Of a stretch of 64,000 nt of DNA, positions 35,792-44,441 are shown in pieces (the stretch's first letter is position 1; the number at the start of each line of letters is the position of its first letter). Source of the stretch: Chelatococcus sp. HY11 (GTDB lineage: Bacteria; Pseudomonadota; Alphaproteobacteria; Rhizobiales; Beijerinckiaceae). A model generated the notes under the pieces. That model saw only the letters and a list, made by a program, of their open reading frames with translations, ran no database searches and was not told where the DNA came from. The stretch lies in the NCBI RefSeq assembly GCF_018398335.1, contig NZ_JAHBRX010000001.1, forward strand, positions 1,798,001-1,862,000. The letters are read 5' to 3'. The translations under genes and the position numbers were made by a program.

Positions 35792-36550
35792 GTGATGCTC
35801 AATACCACGCTGACCAGCGCGCTTCTCTACCTCGACGGTGTCAATGTCACCTTCGACGGGTTCCGCGCCCTGAACAACCTGTCGCTCGCGATGGCGCCCA
35901 ATGAAATGCGCGCCATCATCGGACCGAACGGCGCGGGCAAGACCACGATGATGGACGTGATCACCGGCAAGACACGGCCTGACGAGGGCGATGTCATGTT
36001 CGGCGGCACGGTCGATCTCACCAAGCTCGACGAGGCGGCCATCGCCGAGCTCGGTATCGGCCGGAAATTCCAGAAGCCGACGGTCTTCGAGAGCCACACC
36101 GTCGCGGATAACATCCGGCTCGCCCTGAAGGGTGAGCGGGGGCCCTGGTCAGCCTTGTTCGGCGCGCGAAACCATATCGCCGAGGACAAAATCGACCAGG
36201 TTTTGACAAAGGTCCGGCTGATCGACCATCGCGAACGGCCGGCCGCCGACCTCAGCCACGGCCAGAAGCAATGGCTCGAGATCGCGATGCTGCTCGCCCA
36301 GGATCCCAAGCTCCTCCTCGTCGACGAACCGGTGGCCGGCATGACGGATGCAGAAACCGAGGAAACCGCGCGCCTGCTGCGCGAGATCGCGCGTGATCAT
36401 ACGGTCGTGGTCGTCGAACACGACATGGCCTTCGTGCGCGATCTCGACTGCAAGGTGACCGTGCTGCACGAGGGGTCGGTGCTGGCCGAAGGCTCCATCG
36501 ATGCGGTCTCCGCGAATGATCGTGTCATCGAAGTCTATCTGGGACGGTGA
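35792..36550 (+). CDS. urtD: Urea ABC transporter ATP-binding protein UrtD
   Basis: A LivG-like ATPase of 252 residues. Walker A is IIGPNGAGKTTMMDVITGKT near residue 45. The signature segment LSHGQKQWLEIAMLLAQDPKLLLVDEPVAGMTDAETEETA near 150-190 contains the UrtD-type LSHGQKQWLEI in place of LSGGQ, then Walker B and the D-loop. The switch His is in VVVEHDMAFVRDLD. GTG 35792 or ATG 35795 can start it, right behind the urtC stop. Confidence 0.95.
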   Translation: MMLNTTLTSALLYLDGVNVTFDGFRALNNLSLAMAPNEMRAIIGPNGAGKTTMMDVITGKTRPDEGDVMFGGTVDLTKLDEAAIAELGIGRKFQKPTVFESHTVADNIRLALKGERGPWSALFGARNHIAEDKIDQVLTKVRLIDHRERPAADLSHGQKQWLEIAMLLAQDPKLLLVDEPVAGMTDAETEETARLLREIARDHTVVVVEHDMAFVRDLDCKVTVLHEGSVLAEGSIDAVSANDRVIEVYLGR

Positions 36551-36624
36551 GATGGCATTGACCGCAGACCGCCTCTTCCACCTCCCACACCTCCCCGCAA
36601 GGCGGAGGAGCGAAAGCGCCGGCC

Positions 36625-37320
36625 ATGCTCACCGTTAACGCCATCGACCTCCACTATGGCGCCGCCCAGGCTCTGCGAGGCGTCTCGCTCAGCGCGGCCG
36701 TCGGCAAGGTTACCTGCGTGCTTGGCCGCAACGGGGTCGGCAAGACCTCGTTGCTGCGCGCCATCGTCGGGCAGCAGCCGATTTCGCGCGGGAGCATCAG
36801 CCTCGACGGGCAGGATCTGAAACGTCTGCCGCCCTATGAGCGGGCGCGCCACGGCATTGCCTTCGTGCCGCAGGGGCGCGAAATCTTTCCGCTTCTCAGC
36901 GTCAAGGAAAACCTGGAGACGGGCTTCGCGCCTCTCAAGCGGCGCGACCAGACGATCCCCGAGGACATCTTCAACCTGTTTCCTGTGCTGAAAGACATGC
37001 TGCACCGGCGCGGCGGCGACCTGTCGGGAGGGCAGCAGCAGCAGCTCGCTATCGGCCGCGCCCTCGTGACCCGTCCACGGTTGCTCGTGCTCGACGAACC
37101 GACCGAAGGTATCCAGCCATCTGTCATCAAGGACATCGGCCGCGCGATCGACTATCTCAGGAACAAGGGAGACATGGCGATCCTGCTCGTCGAACAGTAT
37201 TTCGAGTTCGCACGCGATCTCTGCGACAGCTTCGCGGTGATGGAGCGCGGACAGGTGGTATTGGCGGGCACGCGCCCCGAGATGGTCGACACCGAGGTGC
37301 GCCAGAAGCTGTCCGTCTAG
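36625..37320 (+). CDS. urtE: Urea ABC transporter ATP-binding protein UrtE
   Basis: A LivF-like ATPase of 231 residues that pairs with UrtD. Walker A is VLGRNGVGKTSLLRAIVGQQ near residue 35, followed by GIAFVPQGREIFPLLSVKENLETG and the signature LSGGQQQQLAIGRALVTRPRLLVLDEPTEGIQPSVI. The EGIQPSVI ending of the D-loop is characteristic of UrtE. A 74-bp gap after urtD contains a short inverted repeat, CTCCCCGCAAGGCGGAG (about 36591-36607). It is the last gene of urtABCDE. Confidence 0.95.
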   Translation: MLTVNAIDLHYGAAQALRGVSLSAAVGKVTCVLGRNGVGKTSLLRAIVGQQPISRGSISLDGQDLKRLPPYERARHGIAFVPQGREIFPLLSVKENLETGFAPLKRRDQTIPEDIFNLFPVLKDMLHRRGGDLSGGQQQQLAIGRALVTRPRLLVLDEPTEGIQPSVIKDIGRAIDYLRNKGDMAILLVEQYFEFARDLCDSFAVMERGQVVLAGTRPEMVDTEVRQKLSV

Positions 37321-37381
37321 GCCACTTCGTGCTAGTCATGCCGCTGCCGCATGTCGATGCGGCCCAGCGAGCGGGTGACCG

Positions 37382-37741
37382 ATGAGCGAAACGCAGCATT
37401 TCGAGGGGCGCTGTCATTGCGGTGCCGTGCAATTCTCGACAGAAGCCGACCTGTCCAACGTCATCAGCTGCAATTGCTCGATCTGCTCGAAGCATGGGCT
37501 CATCCTGACCTTCGTGCCCGCGGATCAGTTCGCGCTCGCGGCGGGCGAGGACACGCTGAAGGACTATCAGTTCAATACCATGCGCATCCGCCATCGGTTC
37601 TGCGGCAACTGCGGTGTTGAGCCCTTCGCGGAAGGCGCAATGCCGGATGGGACGCCGATGCGCGCCATCAACGTGCGCTGCCTCGACGGTGTCGATGTCG
37701 CGGCCTTGAGCCCCGCGCCCTTCGACGGCCGCAGCCGCTGA
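37382..37741 (+). CDS. GFA-family (glutathione-dependent formaldehyde-activating enzyme-like) zinc protein
   Basis: This 119-residue protein carries the Cys pattern of the GFA/CENP-V fold: CHCGAVQF (residues 11-18), CNCSICSKHG (about 30-39) and FCGNCGVEPF (about 73-82), which bind two zinc ions. The family is named for S-hydroxymethylglutathione formation, but most small members have unknown substrates. It lies 61 bp after urtE and 43 bp before ureE on the same strand, so it may be cotranscribed with the urea genes. I see no formaldehyde-oxidation genes nearby. Confidence 0.88.
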   Translation: MSETQHFEGRCHCGAVQFSTEADLSNVISCNCSICSKHGLILTFVPADQFALAAGEDTLKDYQFNTMRIRHRFCGNCGVEPFAEGAMPDGTPMRAINVRCLDGVDVAALSPAPFDGRSR

Positions 37742-37784
37742 TACATCAGGTCCAAGAGACACAGGGTCCAAAGAGGTATAGGCA

Positions 37785-38489
37785 ATGACCAAGGCTACGG
37801 CCATCGTTCGCAAGGCAGCCGTGAAGGCTGAGCGCGTCGTCGATACGGTCACGCTCGACCATGTCGCGCGCGACAACCCTCCCGCGCATTTCACAGCAGC
37901 GGCCGGCCTGCATGTCCATCTCCACCTTCCCGACGGCTCGCAGCTCAATGACGGCGATGCGCTGAAGCTCGAGGACGGTGGCCTGGTCACGGTGAAGGCC
38001 GCGGACGAAAAGCTGATCGAGGCGAAAGCGGAAAATCCTCTCCGGCTGATGCGCGTGCTCTGGCATCTCGGTCAGAACCACACCGCCGTGGAAGTGACGA
38101 ACGACGCGATCTATGTGGCGGAGGACAATGCCGTTGCGGAACTGATCCGCGGTCAGGGATGCAGCCTTGCCTCCGTCGAGCGTCCCTTCCGGCCGGAGCG
38201 CGCGATCGCCGGCCACGACTGTGGACATGATCATCACGGACATCATCATCATGGTCATCACCACCACGATGATGATCATCATGACCATGGTCATAAGCAT
38301 CATGACCATCACGCGCATGAACACAAAGATGCTCACGCGCATCACGATCACGGGGCCTGCGGCTGCGGCCATGACCATGGCCATCACCATCACGATGACC
38401 ATGATCACCACAAGGATCATCACGGCGAAGAGCACGGCCACCGGCACCACAGCCACGCCCATCACGGACATGACCACGGCAAGGACTGA
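37785..38489 (+). CDS. ureE: Urease accessory nickel chaperone UreE with extended His-rich tail
   Basis: UreE delivers nickel to the urease active site through UreG. The 234-residue protein has an N-terminal peptide-binding-like domain (residues 1-75), then the metal-binding domain with RLMRVLWHLGQNHTAVEV, which contains the conserved central His. The last 90 residues or so, from AGHDCGHDHHGHHHHGHHHH, are about half histidine, mixed with Asp, Gly and a CGCG pair. Klebsiella-type UreE has a His tail of roughly 15 residues, so this is exceptionally long and could store nickel. Urease structural genes and ureFG are absent from the window. It is close behind urtE and the GFA gene. Confidence 0.92.
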   Translation: MTKATAIVRKAAVKAERVVDTVTLDHVARDNPPAHFTAAAGLHVHLHLPDGSQLNDGDALKLEDGGLVTVKAADEKLIEAKAENPLRLMRVLWHLGQNHTAVEVTNDAIYVAEDNAVAELIRGQGCSLASVERPFRPERAIAGHDCGHDHHGHHHHGHHHHDDDHHDHGHKHHDHHAHEHKDAHAHHDHGACGCGHDHGHHHHDDHDHHKDHHGEEHGHRHHSHAHHGHDHGKD

Positions 38490-38597
38490 CCGTAGGCCGT
38501 GACCGGATCGCCTCGTCTATGCAAATCAGCTGCGGACGAACGGGCACAACGCATTTCCGGGACCGATAGTCGATCCCGGACGTTGCGAGCCGGCGGA

Positions 38598-39362
38598 TCA
38601 GGGCATCAGCTGTCCGCCGTTGACCTCGATGACCTGGCCGGTGATGTAGCCGCTCGCGGACGCGGACGCGAGGAAGAGATAGGAACCCACACATTCCTCA
38701 GGCTTGCCGAGCCTGCCCATGGGAATGGTGAGCCGCATGGTTTCCAACTGCTCCGCTGTTGAGAAACGTTCGTGGAACGGCGTCAGGATGACACCCGGAG
38801 CCACAGCATTCGCGCGGATGTTATGAGGCGCGAATTCCTTGGCCATGTTGCGCGTGATATTGGCGACGAAGGCTTTCGCGCTTGCATAGAGGGCAGCACC
38901 CGGCCCGCCTCCGTTCCGCCCCGCGATCGACGCGGTGTTGATGATTGCGCCACCTCCTGCCGCCTTGAGGTGTGGAATGGCGGCCTGGGTCGCCGCGATC
39001 ACGGACCGGACATTCAGATCCAGCACCGTATCATAAAGAGCATCGTCGATCTCAAGAAGAGGCACGCGCTTGACCAAAGCGCCAGCGTTGTTGATGAGCA
39101 CATCGAGCCCGCCGAGCGCGGCGACCGCCCCATCGACGACTTGTCTCGCACTCGCGCTCTTAGCGACATCACCCAGCACGAGTTGAGCATCTCCGCCCTG
39201 ACCACGAATCGCCTCGACGACTGCATTCGCCTCTGCCTTGCTCGCATGGCCATGCACCACGACGCGCGCACCGGCCTCGGCAAAGCCACGGGCGACGGCC
39301 GCACCGATGCCGGTGCTCGAGCCAGTTATCAGTACCCGCTTGCCGGCCAGATCCTTGAACAT
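38598..39362 (-). CDS. SDR-family oxidoreductase
   Basis: A classical SDR of 254 residues: VLITGSSTGIGAAVARGFAEAGA near residue 10, NNAGALVKRVPL near 90, the catalytic Ser in INTASIAGRNGGGPGAALYASAKAFV with the Tyr-Ala-Ser-Ala-Lys motif, and the C-terminal GYITGQVIEVNGGQLMP. HGHAS after the second strand suggests NADP preference. Its substrate cannot be told from sequence. It is convergent with ureE and divergent from the membrane glycosyltransferase gene, with 212 bp between. Confidence 0.88.
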   Translation of the reverse strand: MFKDLAGKRVLITGSSTGIGAAVARGFAEAGARVVVHGHASKAEANAVVEAIRGQGGDAQLVLGDVAKSASARQVVDGAVAALGGLDVLINNAGALVKRVPLLEIDDALYDTVLDLNVRSVIAATQAAIPHLKAAGGGAIINTASIAGRNGGGPGAALYASAKAFVANITRNMAKEFAPHNIRANAVAPGVILTPFHERFSTAEQLETMRLTIPMGRLGKPEECVGSYLFLASASASGYITGQVIEVNGGQLMP

Positions 39363-39574
39363 GTCGCCTCCATCAGCGCTAGTAGATTACTTTCGTTCAG
39401 TCAGTGAGAAAAACACTGTCCGCCAGTCTATTGCGGGTGATCGCCTGCGGGAAGCCAGGGGCAATGGCATGGCTTCTGCTGATAGGCTGTACAGGACCAT
39501 GACGCCGTGCCATTTCGATACAGGATGTGCGCGCTTGCCCAACGCCACGCTAATGACCCAGACAGGATCGCGCG

Positions 39575-40822
39575 ATGACAGCCGCCGTTGATCAGCCCGC
39601 CAAGCGTGGCTTCACGCTCGACCGATGGACGCTCCTGACCCTGGCGGCGCTCGCCATGGCGGCGTTGTTCGTTACGGGCATACTGATGCGTGTCCTGCAG
39701 GAGAGCGGTGGCACCAACAGCTACGCACTTCTTGCCGAAGCCTTTCTCCATGGCCGCTTTGACGTCGATCGCTGCTTCGATGGCGACTGCGCCATGGTGG
39801 CCGGGCGAGGCTATGTGATCTTTCCGCCCGTGCCGGCCCTTGTCGCCATGCCCTTCGTGGCCCTGTTCGGCCCGCATTTCGCCGGCTTCATGATCATTGG
39901 CCTCCTGTTCTTCGCCGCGACGCTGGCCTTGTGGTGGCGTCTTTTCTCTGCCATGGGCGCCCGCGGCGACACCCGTCTGTGGTTGATGCTGGCGCTCGCC
40001 TTCGGCTCGCCGGTCTATTTCATCACGCTGCGGGCAGACGGCATCTGGTTCTTCGCCCAGGTCGTCGGGCTTTTCCTCTTGACGCTCGCCCTCCACGAAA
40101 CACTGAACAAGCGACTCGTCGCGGCGGGCATCGCCATCGGCCTCGCCTTTCTTTGCCGGCAGATGGCCATACTCGTCGTACCCTTCCTGTTCGTGCTGGC
40201 CCTCGACAAGGACGAGGGCCTGTTCAGTCTCAATCGTGCGAGCTGGTGGCGGAAGTTCATCGCGTTCGCCATGCCTGTCGCCATCGCGCTGATCGCCTAT
40301 TTCGTCTACAACGGCGTGCGCTTCGGCAATCCGCTCGAAACCGGCTACAGCTATATCGTCCCGGACGGACATAGCTATCTCGGCCAACGCATCGCGGAAG
40401 CCCTTTTCTCCCCGCGTTATGTGCTGTTCAACCTGTTCTATCTCTTCGTCCAGGGGTTCCACGCGGAGTTCACCGGCCCGCTGATGACGCGGCTCGCGGG
40501 CCTCGATTCCAACGGCACGTCCTTGTTGGCAGCGAGCCCTTTCGTGCTCTTCGCCTTCTTCCTGCCATGGCGGCGGGACGTGGTCATCGCCGGACTGACG
40601 GCGCTGGTCATCGGCGGGGCGACGCTGTTCTACCACTCCAACGGCTATTCCCAGTACAATGTCCAGCGCTACACGCTGGACTGGCTGCCTCTCCTGTTTC
40701 TCTTCCTGCCGCTCACATTGACGAGCGAGCGCCTACCGGTCTTCCGTCTGCTGGTGACCTATGCGCTTCTGCTCAATGTGGCGACGATGGGCGTGCTCGC
40801 CGTTACAAGCGGCGGCGCGTGA
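39575..40822 (+). CDS. Multi-pass membrane protein, GT-C-type glycosyltransferase-like
   Basis: This 415-residue hydrophobic protein has about ten predicted membrane spans. The first extracytoplasmic loop contains AFLHGRFDVDRCFDGDCAMVAGRGYVIFPPVPAL, with an Asp-x-Asp pair in the position where GT-C enzymes (which use polyprenyl-phosphate sugars) carry their catalytic acids. YSQYNVQRYTLDWLP near residue 350 is typical of alphaproteobacterial family members annotated as mannosyltransferase or dolichyl-phosphate-sugar transferase-like. It is close to gtrA and a UbiA-type polyprenyl-phosphate transferase gene, which suits use of a decaprenyl-phosphate sugar donor. The product is not known. Confidence 0.7.
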   Translation: MTAAVDQPAKRGFTLDRWTLLTLAALAMAALFVTGILMRVLQESGGTNSYALLAEAFLHGRFDVDRCFDGDCAMVAGRGYVIFPPVPALVAMPFVALFGPHFAGFMIIGLLFFAATLALWWRLFSAMGARGDTRLWLMLALAFGSPVYFITLRADGIWFFAQVVGLFLLTLALHETLNKRLVAAGIAIGLAFLCRQMAILVVPFLFVLALDKDEGLFSLNRASWWRKFIAFAMPVAIALIAYFVYNGVRFGNPLETGYSYIVPDGHSYLGQRIAEALFSPRYVLFNLFYLFVQGFHAEFTGPLMTRLAGLDSNGTSLLAASPFVLFAFFLPWRRDVVIAGLTALVIGGATLFYHSNGYSQYNVQRYTLDWLPLLFLFLPLTLTSERLPVFRLLVTYALLLNVATMGVLAVTSGGA

Positions 40823-40886
40823 CCCGAAGCGACTTCAGGGCGACCCGGGACGGTCGCGAACAAGCGCGCTTTGTTCGCGGGAACCG

Positions 40887-41268
40887 CTATCGGTCTCGGC
40901 TGACGGGCTCCGCGATCTCAATGAGGGTGAGATCCCGATCATGGATAAAGACCGACCGGATCGGCCCCGTTGCGTCACTGCGCTCAACTGACCCATCGAC
41001 GATCGTGACCACGCACACGGTCAGATGTCGTCAAGCCGCAGGTGCGACAGAAACGATAAATCTGCGGATCCCGGCGTGGGACGCTTCGCTTTCGCCTCAA
41101 ACTCTCAACCATGTTCGTGCAGGTTGATTTCCGATCACCAAACGCGAGCGCTTTGCGATCATCGCCGAAGGTCACCGCCCGCATACCAGGGACGTCAACA
41201 TAGAAAGCGATGCTGGTGTCGATGGAGTCGACCATCAGGACAATATGGTCGAGCCGCACGATATTCAT
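40887..41268 (-). pseudogene. Degraded VOC/glyoxalase-family gene
   Basis: The reverse strand opens intact with MNIVRLDHIVLMVDSIDTSI and reads to AFGDRK near 41140. The expected continuation INLHEHG then lies in another frame, consistent with a 1-nt deletion. In that frame a TGA follows INLHEHG, after which EFEAKAKRPTPGSADL is still recognisable. A later segment, ATGPIRSVFIHDRDLTLIEI ending AEPVSR, is again in a third reading before the TAG at 40887. A normal gene of this family would be about 125 codons, which matches the total span of 382 bp. The order and spacing of the remnants show one decayed gene rather than several small ones. Confidence 0.82.
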
Positions 41269-41318
41269 GTTTCACGCTCTGCAAAACGTGCTGCATGTGC
41301 ACGATACCAGCGTCGCTA

Positions 41319-41777
41319 TCACCCCTGCCTGAATGTCAGGAACTTGTGTCCCACATAGCTCGTCGCGGCGCCCACACCGATCGATACACCATGCGCGATA
41401 GCCTCATGCTGCCAGCCAAGGCCAAGCCAGGGCAGCAAGGCGGCGAGGCCCATGGTCATCAGCCAGACCTGCACCCCGCTGACGCAATTGACACCGACGA
41501 AGCGCATGATCTGGCGGCTGAGCGGCAGATCCGACGCCGGGAAAACATAGGCGCGGTACAGCGTGAAGCCGGCCGTCATGCCGATGATTTGCGCGAGGGC
41601 AACGGCGGCGCCGAAGGGCATGAACCACGAGAGGGGGAAGCGCACGAGCCAGTTGACGGCGGCGGCTGCGAGGCCAAGCACGAGGAAACGCACAAGACGC
41701 CGCAGCTCTTCCTGGCGCCCTTCCTCGCCGCGTGCTGGATCCGACGCGATCGCGGGCGCTGCGTCAACACCCGGCAT
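41319..41777 (-). CDS. GtrA-family membrane protein
   Basis: This 152-residue protein has four membrane segments in the GtrA pattern: LVRFLVLGLAAAAVNWLVRFPLSWF, AVALAQIIGMTAGFTLYRAYVFP, RFVGVNCVSGVQVWLMTMGLA and the closing GVGAATSYVGHKFLTF with the conserved Tyr-Lys-Phe-like end. GtrA proteins are thought to help flip or present polyprenyl-phosphate sugars. In mycobacteria a GtrA relative works with decaprenyl-phosphoryl-arabinose synthesis, and here the gene ends 3-4 bp after the UbiA/HAD gene, so the two are one operon. Confidence 0.9.
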   Translation of the reverse strand: MPGVDAAPAIASDPARGEEGRQEELRRLVRFLVLGLAAAAVNWLVRFPLSWFMPFGAAVALAQIIGMTAGFTLYRAYVFPASDLPLSRQIMRFVGVNCVSGVQVWLMTMGLAALLPWLGLGWQHEAIAHGVSIGVGAATSYVGHKFLTFRQG

Positions 41778-41780
41778 CGC

Positions 41781-43289
41781 TCAGACCATCCCGAGATGCG
41801 CGGCGAGAAACGCCAGGACCATGACACCGCCAAGCGCGATACTGGTGCGATCCTTCAGGGCGAACGCCACGGGATCATCCTTGAGTTCACCACGTTGGCA
41901 CAGTAGCCAGACGCGTCCGACCCAGAGGAAGAGGACGGCCGGGAAGGCCCACAGGAAGGCAGGCTTGGTGTAGTATCCCGCAGGGAAGGCCTCCTGGATC
42001 AGATAAAGCACCATGACGAGCACGGAGCCGACACCCGCCGATGCCCCGACTGCCAGGAGAAGCGGTCCATCGCCAGCGCGGTAGCCACGGCCGGCCGTCT
42101 TCTTGAGGCCATGCTGGACCATCCGCTCCACTTCCGTATGTCTCTTGGCGAAAGAGAGGGACAAGAAGAGGAACATCGAGAAGGTCAGCAGCCAGGGCGA
42201 TGTCACCACCTGCGCGAGCACGATGCCGAAGCCGAGCCGCAAGGTGAACAGGCAGGCCAGCACGAAGCCATCGACGATCGGCTCACGCTTCAAGCGTAGC
42301 GAGTAGGCCAAAGTCAGAGCGAGGTAGACGCCCAGCATAACAACCGCCGCAGGTCCGAGGGCGGCGCCGATACTGAAGCTCGCGGCGAGCCCGAGTGGCG
42401 CGAGGATCAAAGCCGTGCGGATCGGCAAGCTGCCCTTGGCCAGGGGCCGCTCACGCTTCGACCAGTGCCGCCGGTCATCGGGTAGATCGGTCAAGTCGTT
42501 CAGGAGATAAGTGGCAGAAGCCAGGAGCCCGAGCGCAAGGAACCCGGCTCCGGTCGTGGTCCATGCGCCCATATCGAATGTTTTGCCGCCGAGGATAAGC
42601 GGCACGAAAATGAGAAGGTTCTTCGCCCACTGATGAAGACGTAGTGCCTTCGCATAGAGCCGGAAACCCGTCGCGGATGGCGGAAAGACGGCCACGGGTT
42701 CGCCGATCGCGCGCGCCGCTTTCTCCACACCGGGCGACACGCCAACCAGCAGGATTTCACTGCTCTTGCGCCAAACCGCAAGATCGGCCCGGCAATCTCC
42801 GGCATAAGAGAAACCATCCGGGAACTGCACCGCGAGCGCCTCAGCCTTATGCGGGCCTTTGAGATTCGTCATCCCATCGCTGGCGATGATACCGGTCAGG
42901 AAGGGAAACCGGGCAGCGATCCGATGGGCAAGGTCTCCGTCGGCCGCCGTCGCGAGATAGACAGGACGGCCGGCCTCGCGGGCCTCGGCCGCATAAGCCG
43001 CGACCTCTTCATTCACCGGCAGGCTCTCGAGATCGAGCGGAGCGGCCTTCGCCAGCTCGCGCTTCAGGTTGGCCTTGCCTTTCGCAACCCAGCCAAAGAC
43101 CCGCCAGAAGCCGAACGGATTGTGTCTGAGATAGGCGACGAGGGACTCGTACAGCAGATCAGTGCGCAACAGCGTGCCGTCGAGATCAAGCACCAGCGGT
43201 GTACGGTCGGCGGCTGTCCCCGCTGACGCCGGAACGGCTTCGTCGGCGTGATCCGGGCTCCGATTCAGAAGCTGCAACGAGACCGACAT
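41781..43289 (-). CDS. HAD-UbiA fusion, decaprenyl-phosphate phosphoribosyltransferase-like
   Basis: This 502-residue protein joins two domains. Residues about 28-205 form a HAD phosphatase-like domain with PLVLDLDGTLLRTDLLYESL, and FSYAGDCRADLAVWRKS at the distal motif. Residues about 215-502 form a UbiA membrane domain with LRLHQWAKNLLIFVPLILGG, the Asp-rich YLLNDLTDLPDDRRHWSKRERPLAKG and a second Asp-poor loop. The same fusion is found in alphaproteobacteria and in NoeC-like proteins linked to arabinosylation, and the UbiA part resembles mycobacterial DPPR synthase. The HAD part could dephosphorylate the ribosyl product. ATG 43289 follows AAAGGAGATGCC; a start at 43334 would add 15 residues. 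DprE1/DprE2-type epimerase genes are not in the window. Confidence 0.87.
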   Translation of the reverse strand: MSVSLQLLNRSPDHADEAVPASAGTAADRTPLVLDLDGTLLRTDLLYESLVAYLRHNPFGFWRVFGWVAKGKANLKRELAKAAPLDLESLPVNEEVAAYAAEAREAGRPVYLATAADGDLAHRIAARFPFLTGIIASDGMTNLKGPHKAEALAVQFPDGFSYAGDCRADLAVWRKSSEILLVGVSPGVEKAARAIGEPVAVFPPSATGFRLYAKALRLHQWAKNLLIFVPLILGGKTFDMGAWTTTGAGFLALGLLASATYLLNDLTDLPDDRRHWSKRERPLAKGSLPIRTALILAPLGLAASFSIGAALGPAAVVMLGVYLALTLAYSLRLKREPIVDGFVLACLFTLRLGFGIVLAQVVTSPWLLTFSMFLFLSLSFAKRHTEVERMVQHGLKKTAGRGYRAGDGPLLLAVGASAGVGSVLVMVLYLIQEAFPAGYYTKPAFLWAFPAVLFLWVGRVWLLCQRGELKDDPVAFALKDRTSIALGGVMVLAFLAAHLGMV

Positions 43290-43445
43290 GGCATCTCCTT
43301 TTTCCCGCCGGCAAACCGTTCCAGATCGGGACAAATGATCGTGTCAGAGATACGCTGTGCAAACTTGGTGCCGTACAACCCTTGCTAGCCACCCGGCATG
43401 GGGACATTCCGTCGGCGACGCGTTGGAATGCCCCTCTAGGGAAGC

Positions 43446-44387
43446 CTATTTTCCTTTCAAGAATGCTTCGACGTCACGGCGATAGGGCAGCGGCGCGACC
43501 GCGCCCTTGCCGAGCGTCGACAGGGCAGCGGCGGCATTGGCGAACTCAGCGGCGGCGAAAGGATTGCCGCAGCGCAGCCACTCCGCGAGAAAGGCTCCTC
43601 CGAAAGCATCGCCTGCGCCACTCGCGTCGACCGCGTCGACCGTCTTCGACGCGATGACCTGGCGCTCACCGGGGATCGCGACCATGGCCCCCTCCTTGCC
43701 GAGCGTGAGCGCCACGATCCGGCATCCCAGATTGAGATAGAAGTCGCAGATGTCCTCGGCGCGATCGAGGCCGGTCAGTTGCTGTGCATCGTCCAGGCCG
43801 GGCCTTGCAATGTCTGACAGCGCGACCGCCGCGTGGATCACAGCGCGCGCGCGGTCGAGCGGCCACAGGCTCAAGCGGAGATTGGTGTCATAGCTCACGG
43901 TCGTGCCGTTCGCCTTCGCATGACGGATCGCGGCAAAACCCGCATCCGCCGCGGTCGTGGAGATGGCCTGGCTGATCCCGGAGAGATGGAGGATCTTCGT
44001 GGATGCGATGAGATCGAGCGGTAGATCAGCGGGTGTGACGAGGCTCGCGGCCGAACCCGCGCGATAGTAGCTGAACAGGTGGCCGTCGGGCCCGTAGCTG
44101 ATGACATAGACGCCCGTCCGGGTCCCCGGCACCGCCTTAACTCGGGAACGGTCAACGTTCTCCCGGTCCCAAAGGTCGAGGAATTTCTGGCCGAAGGCAT
44201 CGCTCCCGACAGCCGTGAAATAGCCCGCGCGCGCACCCATGCGCGCCGCCGCGATAGCCGCGTTCGAGGTGTCGCCGCCAAAACCCGGCAGGTAAAGCGC
44301 CTCACCCTGCCGCTCGGTCTCGGCGAATTCCATCAGAGGTTCGCCGAAAGCGAGAATATCCAATGCTTCGCGCTGCAACGATGCCAT
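43446..44387 (-). CDS. PfkB-family sugar kinase, 2-dehydro-3-deoxygluconokinase-like
   Basis: A ribokinase-fold enzyme of 313 residues. It has the N-terminal GFGGDTSNAAIAAARMGARAGYFTAVGSDAFGQKFLDLW block and the ATP/anion-hole motif DAVDASGAGDAFGGAFLAEWL near residue 250, with the catalytic Asp in GAGD. GVYVISYGPDGHLFSYYRAGSAAS resembles KDG kinases (KdgK), the most likely specificity, but other keto-sugars are possible. It lies upstream of the UbiA/HAD gene by 156 bp and downstream of the deaminase by 54 bp on the same strand. Confidence 0.87.
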   Translation of the reverse strand: MASLQREALDILAFGEPLMEFAETERQGEALYLPGFGGDTSNAAIAAARMGARAGYFTAVGSDAFGQKFLDLWDRENVDRSRVKAVPGTRTGVYVISYGPDGHLFSYYRAGSAASLVTPADLPLDLIASTKILHLSGISQAISTTAADAGFAAIRHAKANGTTVSYDTNLRLSLWPLDRARAVIHAAVALSDIARPGLDDAQQLTGLDRAEDICDFYLNLGCRIVALTLGKEGAMVAIPGERQVIASKTVDAVDASGAGDAFGGAFLAEWLRCGNPFAAAEFANAAAALSTLGKGAVAPLPYRRDVEAFLKGK

Positions 44388-44441
44388 CGCAATCCTCCCA
44401 CGCTTGCCCCTTTGCGATTCACGCGGTCAGGGCGCGCGCCT

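Noticed and set aside
38221-38480. Tandem DNA repeat (CAT/CAC-rich) at the end of ureE
   Set aside because: The periodicity comes from histidine and aspartate codons in the UreE tail; the units are irregular and the frame is intact, so it is protein composition rather than a satellite.
40984-41268. Intact small 94-residue VOC protein
   Set aside because: The last half of that frame is out-of-frame sequence; the conserved remainder of a VOC protein is present downstream in other frames, so it is a pseudogene.
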